From NCBI GenBank assembly GCA_035275345.1, contig DATEMY010000043.1, positions 1 through 22,917 of the forward strand: 22,917 nucleotides of DNA, in the 5' to 3' direction. The position numbers were made by a program, and so were the translations under genes. The DNA is from JAJVID01 sp035275345 (GTDB taxonomy: Bacteria; Acidobacteriota; Blastocatellia; RBC074). The notes beneath the pieces were generated by a model, which made no database searches, was not told where the DNA came from, and saw nothing but the letters and a program-made list of their open reading frames with translations. This document shows positions 6,969-19,064 of the stretch, piece by piece (positions within the stretch are counted from its first letter, which is position 1; each line of letters starts with the position of its first letter).

Positions 6969-7742
6969 TCATTCGCTCTCGATCAATTTCTGGATCAGAT
7001 TGAGAATGAAGTCACCATATTGATCCTTCATCGGCAGTTCAAAATCAACCTTGATGCGTCGTCGCCTGGCCTCGACTTCCTCTCCGGTCATCGGATTGAC
7101 CGCCAGCTTGTCGTAAACCTCCCAATAAAGCCCGATGCCGCGCTTCTGCCAGTTCGGTAGGTCGTTGAAATTGACGCCGCGTTGGAAGAGCAATTCGTTC
7201 TTTTCGGCGACCGGCATGCCTTCGAGCCGTTTCGTCGCGGCCGCGACCGACAGCCCCTCGCTTCGCAGCATCCAGTAACAGTGCCCGTTGAGCGCGTTCC
7301 GATGAGCGTCTTCATTGCGCCAGCGGAAGTAATCTTTGACCAGCCCGGCGTTCGGCAGTTGCGAGATGCGGCAATCGAAAGCGGCGTGGGCGCCCAGAAG
7401 CAAGGCGAACTTCGCGCTCGCCTCGCCCGCCAGGATCGAATCGTACTTTCGCAACTTGCGCCCGAAGGCGTTCTCTTCGACGTGGAAAAGCAGCGAGATT
7501 TCGTCGCTTTGCGTGTAACCGTAGACGATACGGAATCCGCAGTTCATCAGATGTTCGGTCGTCGAAACCATCATATCTCTGAACCGCTCGTCGAACGGCG
7601 CCTGGAACTGATGAATCTCGCGCGTTAACCGGGTGAATCCGCGCCCGTCAATCCGCGCGACCATAAACATTTCCGGCAGTACGCATAGATCGAGCGCTGT
7701 CTCGTAAACGCGCATCTTTTCGTCAAGCTCATCAAACTTCAT
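6969..7742 (-). CDS. Thg1-like 3'-5' nucleotide polymerase (tRNA 5'-end repair)
   Basis: This 257-residue protein belongs to the tRNA-His guanylyltransferase family. Thg1-type enzymes add nucleotides in the 3'-to-5' direction. The bacterial Thg1-like branch mainly repairs 5'-truncated tRNAs by templated addition after activating the 5' phosphate. Key motifs are present: ARIDGRGFTRLT (metal-binding D32), GYTQSDEISLLF (D80, E81) and RKYDSILAGEASA, then the basic RWRNEDAHRNALNGH segment. The length matches the family (about 240-270). The ATG at 7742 lies inside the end of the P-loop kinase gene (11-nt overlap), so the two are probably translationally coupled. Bacteria encode the His tRNA G-1 base in the gene, so a repair role is more likely than tRNA-His maturation. 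The catalytic family call is firm; the substrate is inferred. Confidence 0.92.
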   Translation of the reverse strand: MKFDELDEKMRVYETALDLCVLPEMFMVARIDGRGFTRLTREIHQFQAPFDERFRDMMVSTTEHLMNCGFRIVYGYTQSDEISLLFHVEENAFGRKLRKYDSILAGEASAKFALLLGAHAAFDCRISQLPNAGLVKDYFRWRNEDAHRNALNGHCYWMLRSEGLSVAAATKRLEGMPVAEKNELLFQRGVNFNDLPNWQKRGIGLYWEVYDKLAVNPMTGEEVEARRRRIKVDFELPMKDQYGDFILNLIQKLIESE

Positions 7743-8181
7743 CGCTCCACTCTTTCACGATAAATTGACCGTCCTCTGCGATCTCGACGTAAAACAACCG
7801 GTCAAACCCCTCATCAAGGCTCGGCAGTTCCAGTTTCCGGTATGCGGCGATGATTCCCTTTTCAGGAATCAACGCTTTTCCGCTGCGTTGGCGATTCCGT
7901 TCAAGCGCGTCTTGCAGCGCCGATTTGAAATAGTACCCGGTAATGCTGAACCCTGCGGCTTTGGCCTGCTTGATGTAGTTGGCGCGCGCTTCGTCGGTCA
8001 AGTTGGTGTTGTCAATCACGAACGGCTGCTTGGCGTCCAGACAGGCTGCCAGCAAAATCCGCTCGCGGTTGCGCGTCTTCAGCATATCCAGATTGATGCG
8101 GATGTGCGTGTTGAAAAAAAGCTGACGATAGAAGGTTGATTTTCCAGTCGCCTGGATTCCTATGAAGATGACAGCTTCCAT
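7732..8181 (-). CDS. T4 Pnkp-like P-loop polynucleotide kinase domain protein
   Basis: A stand-alone P-loop kinase of 149 residues. Walker A is GIQATGKST (8-16). INLDMLKTR (D32, R37) matches the D-x-x-R acceptor motif of T4 polynucleotide kinase. VIDNTNL (55-61) matches its SDTNLNP motif. RNRQRSGKALIPEKGIIAAYRK (from R95, split) matches the arginine lid RNSKRGTKAVP. It lacks the phosphatase domain of Pnkp. A kinase of this type would transfer the ATP gamma phosphate to a 5'-OH nucleic-acid end. It overlaps the Thg1-like gene by 11 nt, which suggests that it prepares 5'-OH RNA ends for that enzyme. The start may be ATG at 8181 (chosen: MEAVIFIG, usual opening) or ATG at 8193; no ribosome site is decisive. 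A small-molecule substrate cannot be excluded. Confidence 0.82.
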   Translation of the reverse strand: MEAVIFIGIQATGKSTFYRQLFFNTHIRINLDMLKTRNRERILLAACLDAKQPFVIDNTNLTDEARANYIKQAKAAGFSITGYYFKSALQDALERNRQRSGKALIPEKGIIAAYRKLELPSLDEGFDRLFYVEIAEDGQFIVKEWSDEV

Positions 8182-8222
8182 TATTCCAGTCATCAATAAA
8201 GATTAAAAGTGAACTCCAGTTT

Positions 8223-8287
8223 CCCATTTTCCTGTCTGCCATTTTCCTGTCAGCGGTTTTCCTGAAAACGGCAGACAGGAAAATGGG
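8223..8287. repeat. Intergenic inverted repeat (CAGGAAAATG type)
   Basis: Left arm CCCATTTTCCTGTCTGCC (8223-8240) is the perfect reverse complement of 8270-8287 (18 bp). Inside, GTTTTC and GAAAAC (8256-8269) form a second 6-bp stem, and a further copy of CCATTTTCCTGTC lies at 8239-8251, so the left side is a degenerate triplicate. It sits between the zinc-ribbon gene and the kinase gene on the minus strand and could terminate or attenuate between them. It is related to the repeat at 19008-19049. Confidence 0.82.
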
Positions 8288-8316
8288 GATTCGAAAATTG
8301 TGCGGCCAGCTTTGCC

Positions 8317-8853
8317 TTAGCCCCTGATCCTTTTATGCTCGATAGAGGCTGAGTCGGATAAATTCATCGTGGTGTGCTCAACCGCGCTGGGACCTGAATC
8401 AAGGGACCATTGTCCCGGCGGCGGCGCCTGTAGCTGCGCTCGCTTATTCTCCACGATCGCTACTGGCGCGGGGATCTGAGCGGGGACCTGTTGGTTGCCG
8501 CGTTCCGAAAGCAGGCGAAAAGGGCTGCCAAGCAATAGGGTAAACAGCCTGAGCGGGAGGATGCCGAAGAGCATGATCCAGAAAAGAATAAAGTTGGCGG
8601 GTAAGGCCAAAAATGCCTGCGCCCAAAGCGTCCACGAATGACTCACTCGCCAGTCAAGCGCCTTTGCTCGCGCGCCGCCGAAAAAAAGTCCGGCGTAGCG
8701 CGCAACCAACCTGTCGAAGGCCTGGTCAGCTCTTACAAGCAGACTGTCTCCCCCTGGCGACAACGCTCTGGTCACTTTCTCCATATTGGCGCCGCAGGTT
8801 GGGCAGAACCTTTTCACTTGTGAATCTTCTCTTCCACAGACCGGACAGAACAT
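8317..8853 (-). CDS. Double zinc-ribbon membrane protein, function unknown
   Basis: The 178-residue protein starts with a zinc ribbon formed by CPVC (C3, C6) and CPTC (C17, C20). A hydrophilic stretch follows, then a hydrophobic hairpin (about 74-110: WTLWAQAFLALPANFILFWIM...LPLRLFTLLLG split), probably two membrane passes. The tail is proline/alanine-rich and polar (QVPAQIPAPVAIVENKR) and looks disordered. The start has a clear AAGGAG site 7 nt before ATG at 8853. Such short 'zinc-ribbon plus transmembrane' proteins are common and mostly uncharacterised; no enzymatic motif is visible. It lies upstream of the kinase/Thg1-like pair on the same strand, but 136 nt and a hairpin separate them, so joint transcription is uncertain. 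Confidence 0.8.
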   Translation of the reverse strand: MFCPVCGREDSQVKRFCPTCGANMEKVTRALSPGGDSLLVRADQAFDRLVARYAGLFFGGARAKALDWRVSHSWTLWAQAFLALPANFILFWIMLFGILPLRLFTLLLGSPFRLLSERGNQQVPAQIPAPVAIVENKRAQLQAPPPGQWSLDSGPSAVEHTTMNLSDSASIEHKRIRG

Positions 8854-9129
8854 AGCGCTTCTCCTTGATTGTTGATTGACTTAACCGTTTTGACCTACGA
8901 ATTCTATAACTTATGAGTTCATTGTTTTAGAGCCGCAAGCAGTCTGATCCAGGAGTGTCGTACTGAAAATATGTTTCGATCCCCAACAGATTTATGAAAA
9001 TAAGGAAAGGTTGATTCGAAAGGGCATTGTCAGATTGCGTGGTTATGGAATCGGGCGTAGACGAACCGCGGTTTGCATGTGAACATCATGATAGCACTAT
9101 AAACGGATGGATGAAGATGGGGATATGCT

Positions 9130-12100
9130 ATGAGCGGCAAGGCTAAGAGAGTAAAAATGCCGCGCGCCTCCGGATGGCTGACTGGGGGCGGTGAGATGGG
9201 AAAATTGATCCGGGAGATGGATTGGTCGAAGACCCCGCTCGGGCCGATTGAATCGTGGCCACAGAGTTTGCGCACGACGGTCAGCCTTTGTCTCGCTTCC
9301 AACTTCCCGATCTCGATTGCGTGGGGGCCGCAGCGGACCCAGATATATAACGACGGTTACTGGCCGATCTGCTGCGCGAAGCATCCACATTCGATGGGGC
9401 AGGACTTCCGGGAGCGCTGGTTTTCGGTTTGGCCCGCCATCGGCGAGGCGTTCGAACGCGCCTCCGCCGGGGAGACTTCATTCCTCGTCAACCAACGGAT
9501 GTTCAGCGACCGCAACGGGTATTCGGTTGATCTGAGTCAAGAGGCGCCAACGTCATGGCCGTTGGCGGAGGTCGCGCGCACAGGGCAGCTTGAAGAAGTG
9601 AATGATCTGGAGAGGCGATTCGGCGCTTTCTCATGCGGACCGTACCCGGAGCCGCCGAAAACGGCGTACGCGCTGCCGATCATTCTGCCGGGGTTGGAAC
9701 AGACGTTCGGCGCGCTGGTGGCGGGCGTCAGCTCGAGGCGGGCGCTGGACTATGCCTATCGGACATTCTACCGGATGTTGAGCGACAGCGTGTCGAACGC
9801 GCTCGCCAACGCGCGGGCTTACGAGGAGGAACGCAAACGCGCCGAGGCGCTGGCCGAACTTGACCGCGCCAAGACGATCTTCGTCTCCAACATCTCGCAC
9901 GAATTCCGCACGCCGCTCACCTTGATGTTCGGCACACTCGAAGACACGTTGGCCGAGGATAGTCTGCCGTCTCAAGCGCGCGACCGGCTGGATGTCGCCC
10001 GGCGCAACAGCTTGCGCCTGCTCAAGCTGGTCAATTCGCTGCTCGATTTGTCGCGCATCGAGGCCGGGCGCATCCAGGCCGTCTACGAACCGGTTGACCT
10101 GGCCAAATTCACAGCCGATCTGGCCAGCGTCTTGGGACTGCGTGGCGAAGTTTATGTCGAAGAGGCGCTGGGGTGGTTGCCTAATGCCCTGTGGGCTGTC
10201 CGGCCTGAGGATGGTTTCGCCGATCAGCCGCTCAAAGACCTTCGAGAGGACATTTCAGGCAACCGGCCACAAGCCGGGCAGCCTACGGCACAGCGCATTC
10301 TGCTGGCTGACAACAACGCCGACATACGCGAGTACGTGCGGCGGTTGCTCGGCGGGCAGTACGAAGTTGAAGCCGTCGCTGACGGGGAGGCTGCGCTGAA
10401 CGCGGTTCGTGAGCGCTCGCCCGACCTCGTGCTGGCCGACGTGATGATGCCGAAACTTGACGGCATCGGGTTGTTGCGCGAATTGCGCGCAGACGAGCGG
10501 CTGAAGACCATTCCCGTCATTCTGTTGTCGGCTTGCGCGGGCGAAGAGGCGCGCGTTGAGGGGATTGAAGCCGGAGCGGACGATTATCTGGTCAAGCCGT
10601 TCAGCGCTCGCGAACTGCTCGCCCGCGTGGAGGCGCATTTAAAGCTTCATCGCGTGCGCCGCGAAGCGGAGCGGGCCGTACGCGAAAGCGAGCGTCGCTT
10701 CCGCGAAATGATAGACGCGCTCCCGGCGGCGATCTACACGACCGACCCAGAAGGCCGCCTCACGCACTTCAACCCGGCCGCGGTTGAACTCTCCGGGCGC
10801 ATACCAGAGTTGGGAACCGACCGGTGGCGCCTGAGCTGGAAGCTCTACTATCCCGACGGCTCGCCGATGCCGCTTGACGAATACCCGATGGCTGTTGCGC
10901 TCAAGGAGGGCCGGGATGTCCGTGGGGAGGAAGTCATCGCCGAACGGCCAGACGGCGCGCGCATTTGGTTCGAGCCTTATCCAACGCTGCTGCGCGATGG
11001 CCAGGGCAGAATCGTTGGCGGCATCAACATGCTGGTGGACATCACCGAGCGCAAAAGGGCGGAGGACAAACTTGCCCAGGCGTCGCAGCGGCTTCAGGCT
11101 CACATTGACAATTCACCCTTGGCCGTCGTCCAGTTCGACCCTGAGTTCCGCGTAACCGCCTGGTCGGAGGGCGCCGAGCGCATGTTTGGCTGGAGCGCCG
11201 CGGAAACCCTTGGGAAACGGATCAAAGACATGCGGTGGGTTCACCAAGACGATGCGGAAGGCGTCGACGCGCTCTGCATGGACATGCTCGCTAGCCAGCG
11301 ATTGCGGTTCAACCACGTCAATCGCAACTACCGGAAGGACGGCTCGGTCATCGAATGCGAGTGGTATAACTCCGTGCTTCGGGACGCGGATGGGAAGATG
11401 GTTTCCCTCAGCTCCCAGGTCCTGGACATCACCGAGCGCAGGCGGGCGGAAATGAACCTCGCGTTTCTCGCCGAGATCAGCCATGACCTCGCGCGTCTGA
11501 CCGGCGTTAACGAAATTATGCGAACGGTCGGCGCGAAAATCGGCGAGTATCTGGATCTTTCGCTCTGCGCCTTCGTCGAAATCAACGAGGCGGCGGACGA
11601 AGCGGCTGTTACCAACGACTGGCATCGAGACGACGCGCCGGGGCTGGTCGGCGTTTATCGCATTGGGGATTTTGTCACGAGCGAATTTCAGGAGGCGTCC
11701 CACGCCGGAGAACTTTTCGTGGTCCGCGATATGGCCGCCGATCCGCGCGCCAACGCGGGGAAATTCGCGGCGCTTAACGCTGGTTCGTTCGTCGGCGCGC
11801 CTCTCGTCAGGGACGGGCAATGGCGGTTTCTGCTCGTCGCCTTTCATTCGACGGCTCACGATTGGCGCGACGACGAAATCGAGTTGATACGCGAACTGCC
11901 CACGCGCATCTGGACGCAGTTGGAACGCGTCCGCGCCCAAGAGGCCTTGCGCCGGAGCGAGGAACGCTATCGCGCCACGTTCGATAACGCCGCTGTCGGC
12001 ATTGCGCATGTCGGAGTCGACGGCCGCTGGTTGCGCTTCAACGACGCGGTCTGCGCCATCACCGGCTACGCGCGCGAGGAACTTGTCACGAAAACTTTTC

Positions 12101-14876
12101 CCGACATCACGCACCCGGACGACCTTGACGCCGATTGGGCGCAGGCGCGCCAGGTTTTGGCGGGTGAGATTCCCACCTACTCGATGGAGAAGCGTTACCT
12201 CCGCAAGGACGGCTCCATCGCGTGGGTCTGCCTGACTGTGTCCCTGCTGCGCGACGCCGCCGGCGCCCCGCAGAACTTCATCTCCATCATCGAAGATATC
12301 GGCGAGCGCAAACTAGCGGAAGAAGCGTTGCGCGAGAGTGAGGAACGTTTCCGCGCCATCGTCAGCCAGGCCACGGCGGGCATCGTGGAGACAGACCCGA
12401 CGGGCCAGTTCATTTTCGCCAACCAACGTTATTGCGAGATCACCGGCTACAGCGAGTCCGAGTTGCGGAGGTTGCGGATGCGCGACATCACGCACCCCGA
12501 CGACTTGAAGGCGAACGCCGCGCAGTTGCAACGATTGGCGGAGGGGGGACCCGACTTCGTCCTCGAGAAGCGGTACATTCGTAAAGACGGCGGCGAGGTG
12601 TGGGTCAACGACAGTGTCAGCGCGGTACGCGACGCGGCGGGCCTGGTCAGGAGCATCGTGGCTGTGACGCTGGATATAACCAAGCGCAGGCAGGCCGAAA
12701 TGGCGCTGGCGGAGGCGCTCGCCCTTAACCGCACGATCACCGACAACACGCAATCCTGCCTGTGGATGATGGATACGCAGGGGCGTGGCACGTTTGCCAA
12801 TCCCGCGAGCGAACGCGTCAGCGGCTTCAAGCCCGAAGAGTTAATTGGTCAGGTGCTGCACGAAAAAGTTCACCACACGCATCCGGACGGAACGCCCTTT
12901 CCGATTGAGGAATGCCCGCTCGATAACGCGCTGCCGCTTCAGGAAGCTGTCGTCGGGTACGAGGACGTGTTCGTCCACAAGGACGGCCACTTCTATCCGG
13001 TACGCTGCGCTGGCCGCCCGATCATCGTGAACGGGGAGCCGATTGGCACGGTCATCGAAGTGCAGGACATCACCGAGGAGCGGCGCGCCACCGCGGAGCG
13101 CGAACGCTTGCTGGAGGAAGAGCGGCGGCACGCGCAGAGTTTACAGGAGCTCAACGCCACCTCGGTCGCCATCAACGCGGCGACATCGGTCGAAGAAGTC
13201 GTCCGCCTGATTAACGAGAAGGCGCGGGAGTTGACCGGCGCGCGGGTGGCAATCGTCAACCTAATTCACGATGGCGATTGGAAGCGGTCGCGGAAGGTGG
13301 CGTCCTTGTCCGGCGAATACGCGGCGTGGGTCGATCACGACGCGCAAGTGACCGGCGAGGGAATTTCCAGTCTCGTCGCCCGCGAGAAACGGACGATGCG
13401 AATGACGCAGGCCGAGTTGGAATCGCATCCGGCGTGGCGTGGTTACGGCGCCGAAGCCGGCAGGCCCCCACAGCTGCGCGGGTGGATGGCCGCGCCGCTC
13501 CTGGACGGCGGCGGCGAGTCCATCGGCGTCGTGCAGCTTTCAGATAAGTGGGTCGATGGCGAAGCAGGCGAGTTCACTAAAGCCGACGAAGCGCTGCTGT
13601 GGCAACTTGCGCAAGTAGCCTCGGTCGCGCTCGAAAATCAGCAACTTTATGAGCAGGAGCAGGAGGCGCGCCAGATGGCCGAGCAGGCCACGCGCGCGAA
13701 GGACGAATTCCTCGCCGTAGTTTCGCATGAATTGCGCTCGCCGCTCAACGCGATCCTCGGCTGGAACCGTTTGCTACGCTCGCAGCGAGGCGATGACTCG
13801 CAAATCGCAAAGGTCACTGAGACGGTCGAGCGCAGCGGTAAAGCGCAATTGCGGCTGATCGAAGACCTGCTCGATACGGCCCGCATCATCAGCGGCAAGA
13901 TGACGCTGGAGACCCAGCCGGTCGAACTCGTGGCGGTGATAGCGGCGGCGCTCGACGCCGTGCGCCCGGCGGCCGACAGCAAAGGCATAGTCATCGTCCC
14001 GGACTTCACCCACGAAGCCGACCAGACGTCCTATCAGATCACTGGCGACCCCGATCGCTTGCAGCAGGTCGTCTGGAATATGTTGTCGAACGCCATCAAG
14101 TTTACGCCCGAAGGTGGGAGGGTATGGGTCGAACTCCGGCGCCGCGGCCCCGGCGTGCAGATAATCGTGCGGGATACCGGACAGGGAATCAGCCCTGTCC
14201 TGCTGCCTTACGTCTTCGACCGGTTTAAACAGGGCGACTCATCTGTCTCGCGGCGTTTCGGAGGCTTGGGGCTGGGCCTCGCGCTGGTCAAGCATTTGGT
14301 CGAACTTCACGGCGGCAGTGTGATGGTCGAGAGCCCGGGCGAAGGCCAGGGAGCGACCTTCACCGTCAGCCTGCCGGTGCGCGCCGTCAAAGGAGACGTG
14401 GAGGTGAAGAGTCGCGCAGAATTGGAAACGGTCGTCGCTCGGTCGGCGCTCCACGGTTCGCAACCCGCATCGCTCAGTGGCGTACGCGCGCTGGTGGTAG
14501 AAGATGAGGCCGGCGCGCGCGAACTGATTACTCTCACGCTCGAACAACATGGGACGCTGGTCACTGGCGTGGATTCCGCCGCCGCCGCGCTCTCCGCGCT
14601 CGAATCACAGCTTGAAGAAGGGGCTGCTCGCGCGCCGTTCGACGTGCTGATCAGCGATATTGGGATGCCAGGCGCGGATGGCTATGAATTGATTCGCCGC
14701 GTAAGGTCGCACGCGGACGAGCGTGTGAGTGGCATCCGAGCCGTCGCGCTCACGGCTTACGCTCGCAGTGAAGACCGGCTGCAGGCTTTGCGGGCGGGCT
14801 TTCAAATGCACGTCCCCAAGCCTGTTGACGAAGCGGAGTTAACGACGGTGATCGCCGCCCTGATTGGTCGCAATCG

Positions 14877-14880
<4 letters not shown>
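9130..14880 (+). CDS. Giant PAS/GAF hybrid histidine kinase, two kinase modules, first lacks ATPase domain
   Basis: This 1916-residue protein has no signal or membrane segment and is probably a cytosolic sensor. Order: N-terminal PAS (about 15-130, GGGEMGKLIREMDWSKTPLG); partial GAF (about 145-235); HisKA-1 with H257 (SNISHEFRTPLT); receiver 1 (about 390-505, D437 in ADVMMPKLDG); PAS (518-640); PAS (655-770); GAF (777-935); PAS (941-1060); PAS (1068-1185); PAS (1198-1320); GAF (1338-1505); HisKA-2 with H1533 (VVSHELRSPLN); HATPase (about 1635-1750; N box NMLSNAIKF, DTGQGI, GLGLGLALV); receiver 2 (1784-1910, D1843 in SDIGMPGADG). HisKA-1 runs straight into receiver 1 with no N, G1 or G2 box; family members normally have an HATPase there. 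So H257 can only be phosphorylated by the second module, if at all. Its output partner is unknown. GGGGAT precedes the ATG. Confidence 0.93.
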
Positions 14881-17996
<3,116 letters not shown>

Positions 17997-18016
17997 AAAT
18001 CCCAACAAAGCGAAAT

Positions 18017-18079
18017 AGTGGGCAGTGGATGGTGGGCAGCGGGCAGCGGGCAGGACATGCCCACTATCCACTGACCACT
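18017..18079. repeat. Intergenic inverted repeat (GTGGGCA type) inside the AAA+/VWA operon
   Basis: The arms 18017-18038 (AGTGGGCAGTGGATGG then TGGGCA) and 18058-18079 are reverse complements over 22 bp with two mismatches. The loop repeats GCGGGCA twice. It fills the 87-nt gap between the AAA+ stop (18084) and the VWA start (17996), so it lies within the transcript of both genes and would fold in mRNA. It also creates false upstream codons for the VWA gene. Confidence 0.82.
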
Positions 18080-18083
18080 GTTA

Positions 18084-18917
18084 TTAAATCACGGTCGTCA
18101 CGATCTCGCGAATGCTCCGCTGCAATTCGGGATCATCGGTGATCGGGCTGGCGATAGCCACTTCGCAGGCGACCACCGGGTCAACGCCGCGGGCGATCAT
18201 CTGAGCGGCGTAAACCAGCAAACGCGTCGAGACGCCTTCTTCCAAGCCGTGTCCTTTAAGGTTTCGAACTTTCTCGCCTATTTTAACCAGATCTCGCGCC
18301 GTAGGCTCATTAATGCCGCCTTCGTGAGCGACGATTCGCATCTCAGCCTCGGTCGGCGGATAGTCGAATTCGAGTGAAAGGAATCGCTGCCGAGTCGACT
18401 GCTTCAGGTCTTTCAGCACGCTCTGATAGCCCGGGTTGTACGAGATAACGAGCATAAAGTCGTCGGGAGCGTTGAGCAGGATTCCGAGTTTTTCAACCGG
18501 CAGAATGCGCCGGTCGTCCGTAAGCGGATGGATTAGAACGATGGTGTCTTTGCGCGCCTCGACGACTTCGTCCAGGTAACAGATCGCGCCGTGGCGGACA
18601 GCCGTGGTGAGCGGCCCGTCGTGCCAGACGGTATCGTCGCCTTCCAGCAGATAACGACCGACCAAGTCAGTCGCCGACAAATCTTCGTGGCAGGCGACGG
18701 TGACCAGCGGCCGGCCCAGCCGATAGGCCATCGCCTCGACAAATCGCGTCTTGCCGCACCCCGTCGGCCCTTTCAGCATCACGGGGAGTTTGGCTTTGTA
18801 AGCTGTTTCAAAGAGCGCGACTTCTTCCCTGATATTCAGATAATAAGGCTCGCGAATAATACGATATTTTTCAATTGACTGTTCTCTTGCAATAATTGCG
18901 TCAGTGGTGTTTGCCAT
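18084..18917 (-). CDS. MoxR-type AAA+ ATPase (CbbQ/NirQ/NorQ subfamily)
   Basis: The 277-residue protein has Walker A GPTGCGKT (50-57), Walker B AICYLDEVVEAR (D116, E117), the pore/sensor region NPGYQSVLKDLKQSTRQRF and a CbbQ_C-like C-terminus (EGVSTRLLVYAAQMI). This is the standard CbbQ/NorQ length and layout. These hexameric ATPases work with a VWA adaptor, here the downstream gene, to remodel or load metals into client enzymes. No nor, cbb, nar or cox genes are in the window, so the client is unknown and I leave the symbol open. The gene starts at ATG 18917 with no clear ribosome site. It is divergent from mnmA, and a plausible promoter lies at 18974-19003. Confidence 0.93.
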   Translation of the reverse strand: MANTTDAIIAREQSIEKYRIIREPYYLNIREEVALFETAYKAKLPVMLKGPTGCGKTRFVEAMAYRLGRPLVTVACHEDLSATDLVGRYLLEGDDTVWHDGPLTTAVRHGAICYLDEVVEARKDTIVLIHPLTDDRRILPVEKLGILLNAPDDFMLVISYNPGYQSVLKDLKQSTRQRFLSLEFDYPPTEAEMRIVAHEGGINEPTARDLVKIGEKVRNLKGHGLEEGVSTRLLVYAAQMIARGVDPVVACEVAIASPITDDPELQRSIREIVTTVI

Positions 18918-18973
18918 TGTCGTTTAAATCATTCCTGCAGCGTTGATTCGGACCGTGTTAGAATTGATGCTCT

Positions 18974-19003
18974 ATCTTAACACTGGCGCCTGGATTTTGT
19001 CAG
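18974..19003 (-). promoter_or_regulatory. Putative promoter of the AAA+/VWA operon with overlapping inverted repeat
   Basis: On the minus strand CTGACA (19003-18998, five of six -35 bases) and TAAGAT (18979-18974) are 18 nt apart; transcription would start near 18967, about 50 nt before the AAA+ ATG. GTGTTA (18955-18960) and TAACAC (18978-18983) form an inverted repeat that overlaps the -10 and the start site, as an operator would. This is weak evidence from motif matching only. Confidence 0.33.
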
Positions 19004-19007
19004 TTCT

Positions 19008-19049
19008 CCGCATTTTCCCATTGGCGATACCTGAAACAGGAAAATGCGG
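19008..19049. repeat. Intergenic inverted repeat before mnmA (CAGGAAAATG type)
   Basis: CCGCATTTTCC (19008-19018) is a perfect reverse complement of 19039-19049 (11 bp). A further CAGGAAAAT copy follows at 19052-19060. It is a related but eroded copy of the element at 8223-8287, sharing CAGGAAAATG. The ATG at 19044 lies in its right arm and is therefore a poor candidate start for mnmA. Confidence 0.7.
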
Positions 19050-19064
19050 CACAGGAAAATATTT

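Noticed and set aside
8877..9103. Promoters between the zinc-ribbon and kinase genes (TTGCAT/TATAAA at 9073-9103)
   Set aside because: Spacing of 19 nt and a poor -35; not convincing enough to list.
11113..12114. 333-codon minus-strand frame
   Set aside because: Antisense shadow of the kinase PAS/GAF repeats, no recognisable domain.
18002..18071. Upstream start of the VWA gene (MDSGHVLPAARC...)
   Set aside because: The extra 25 codons lie in an inverted repeat; ATG 17996 fits better.
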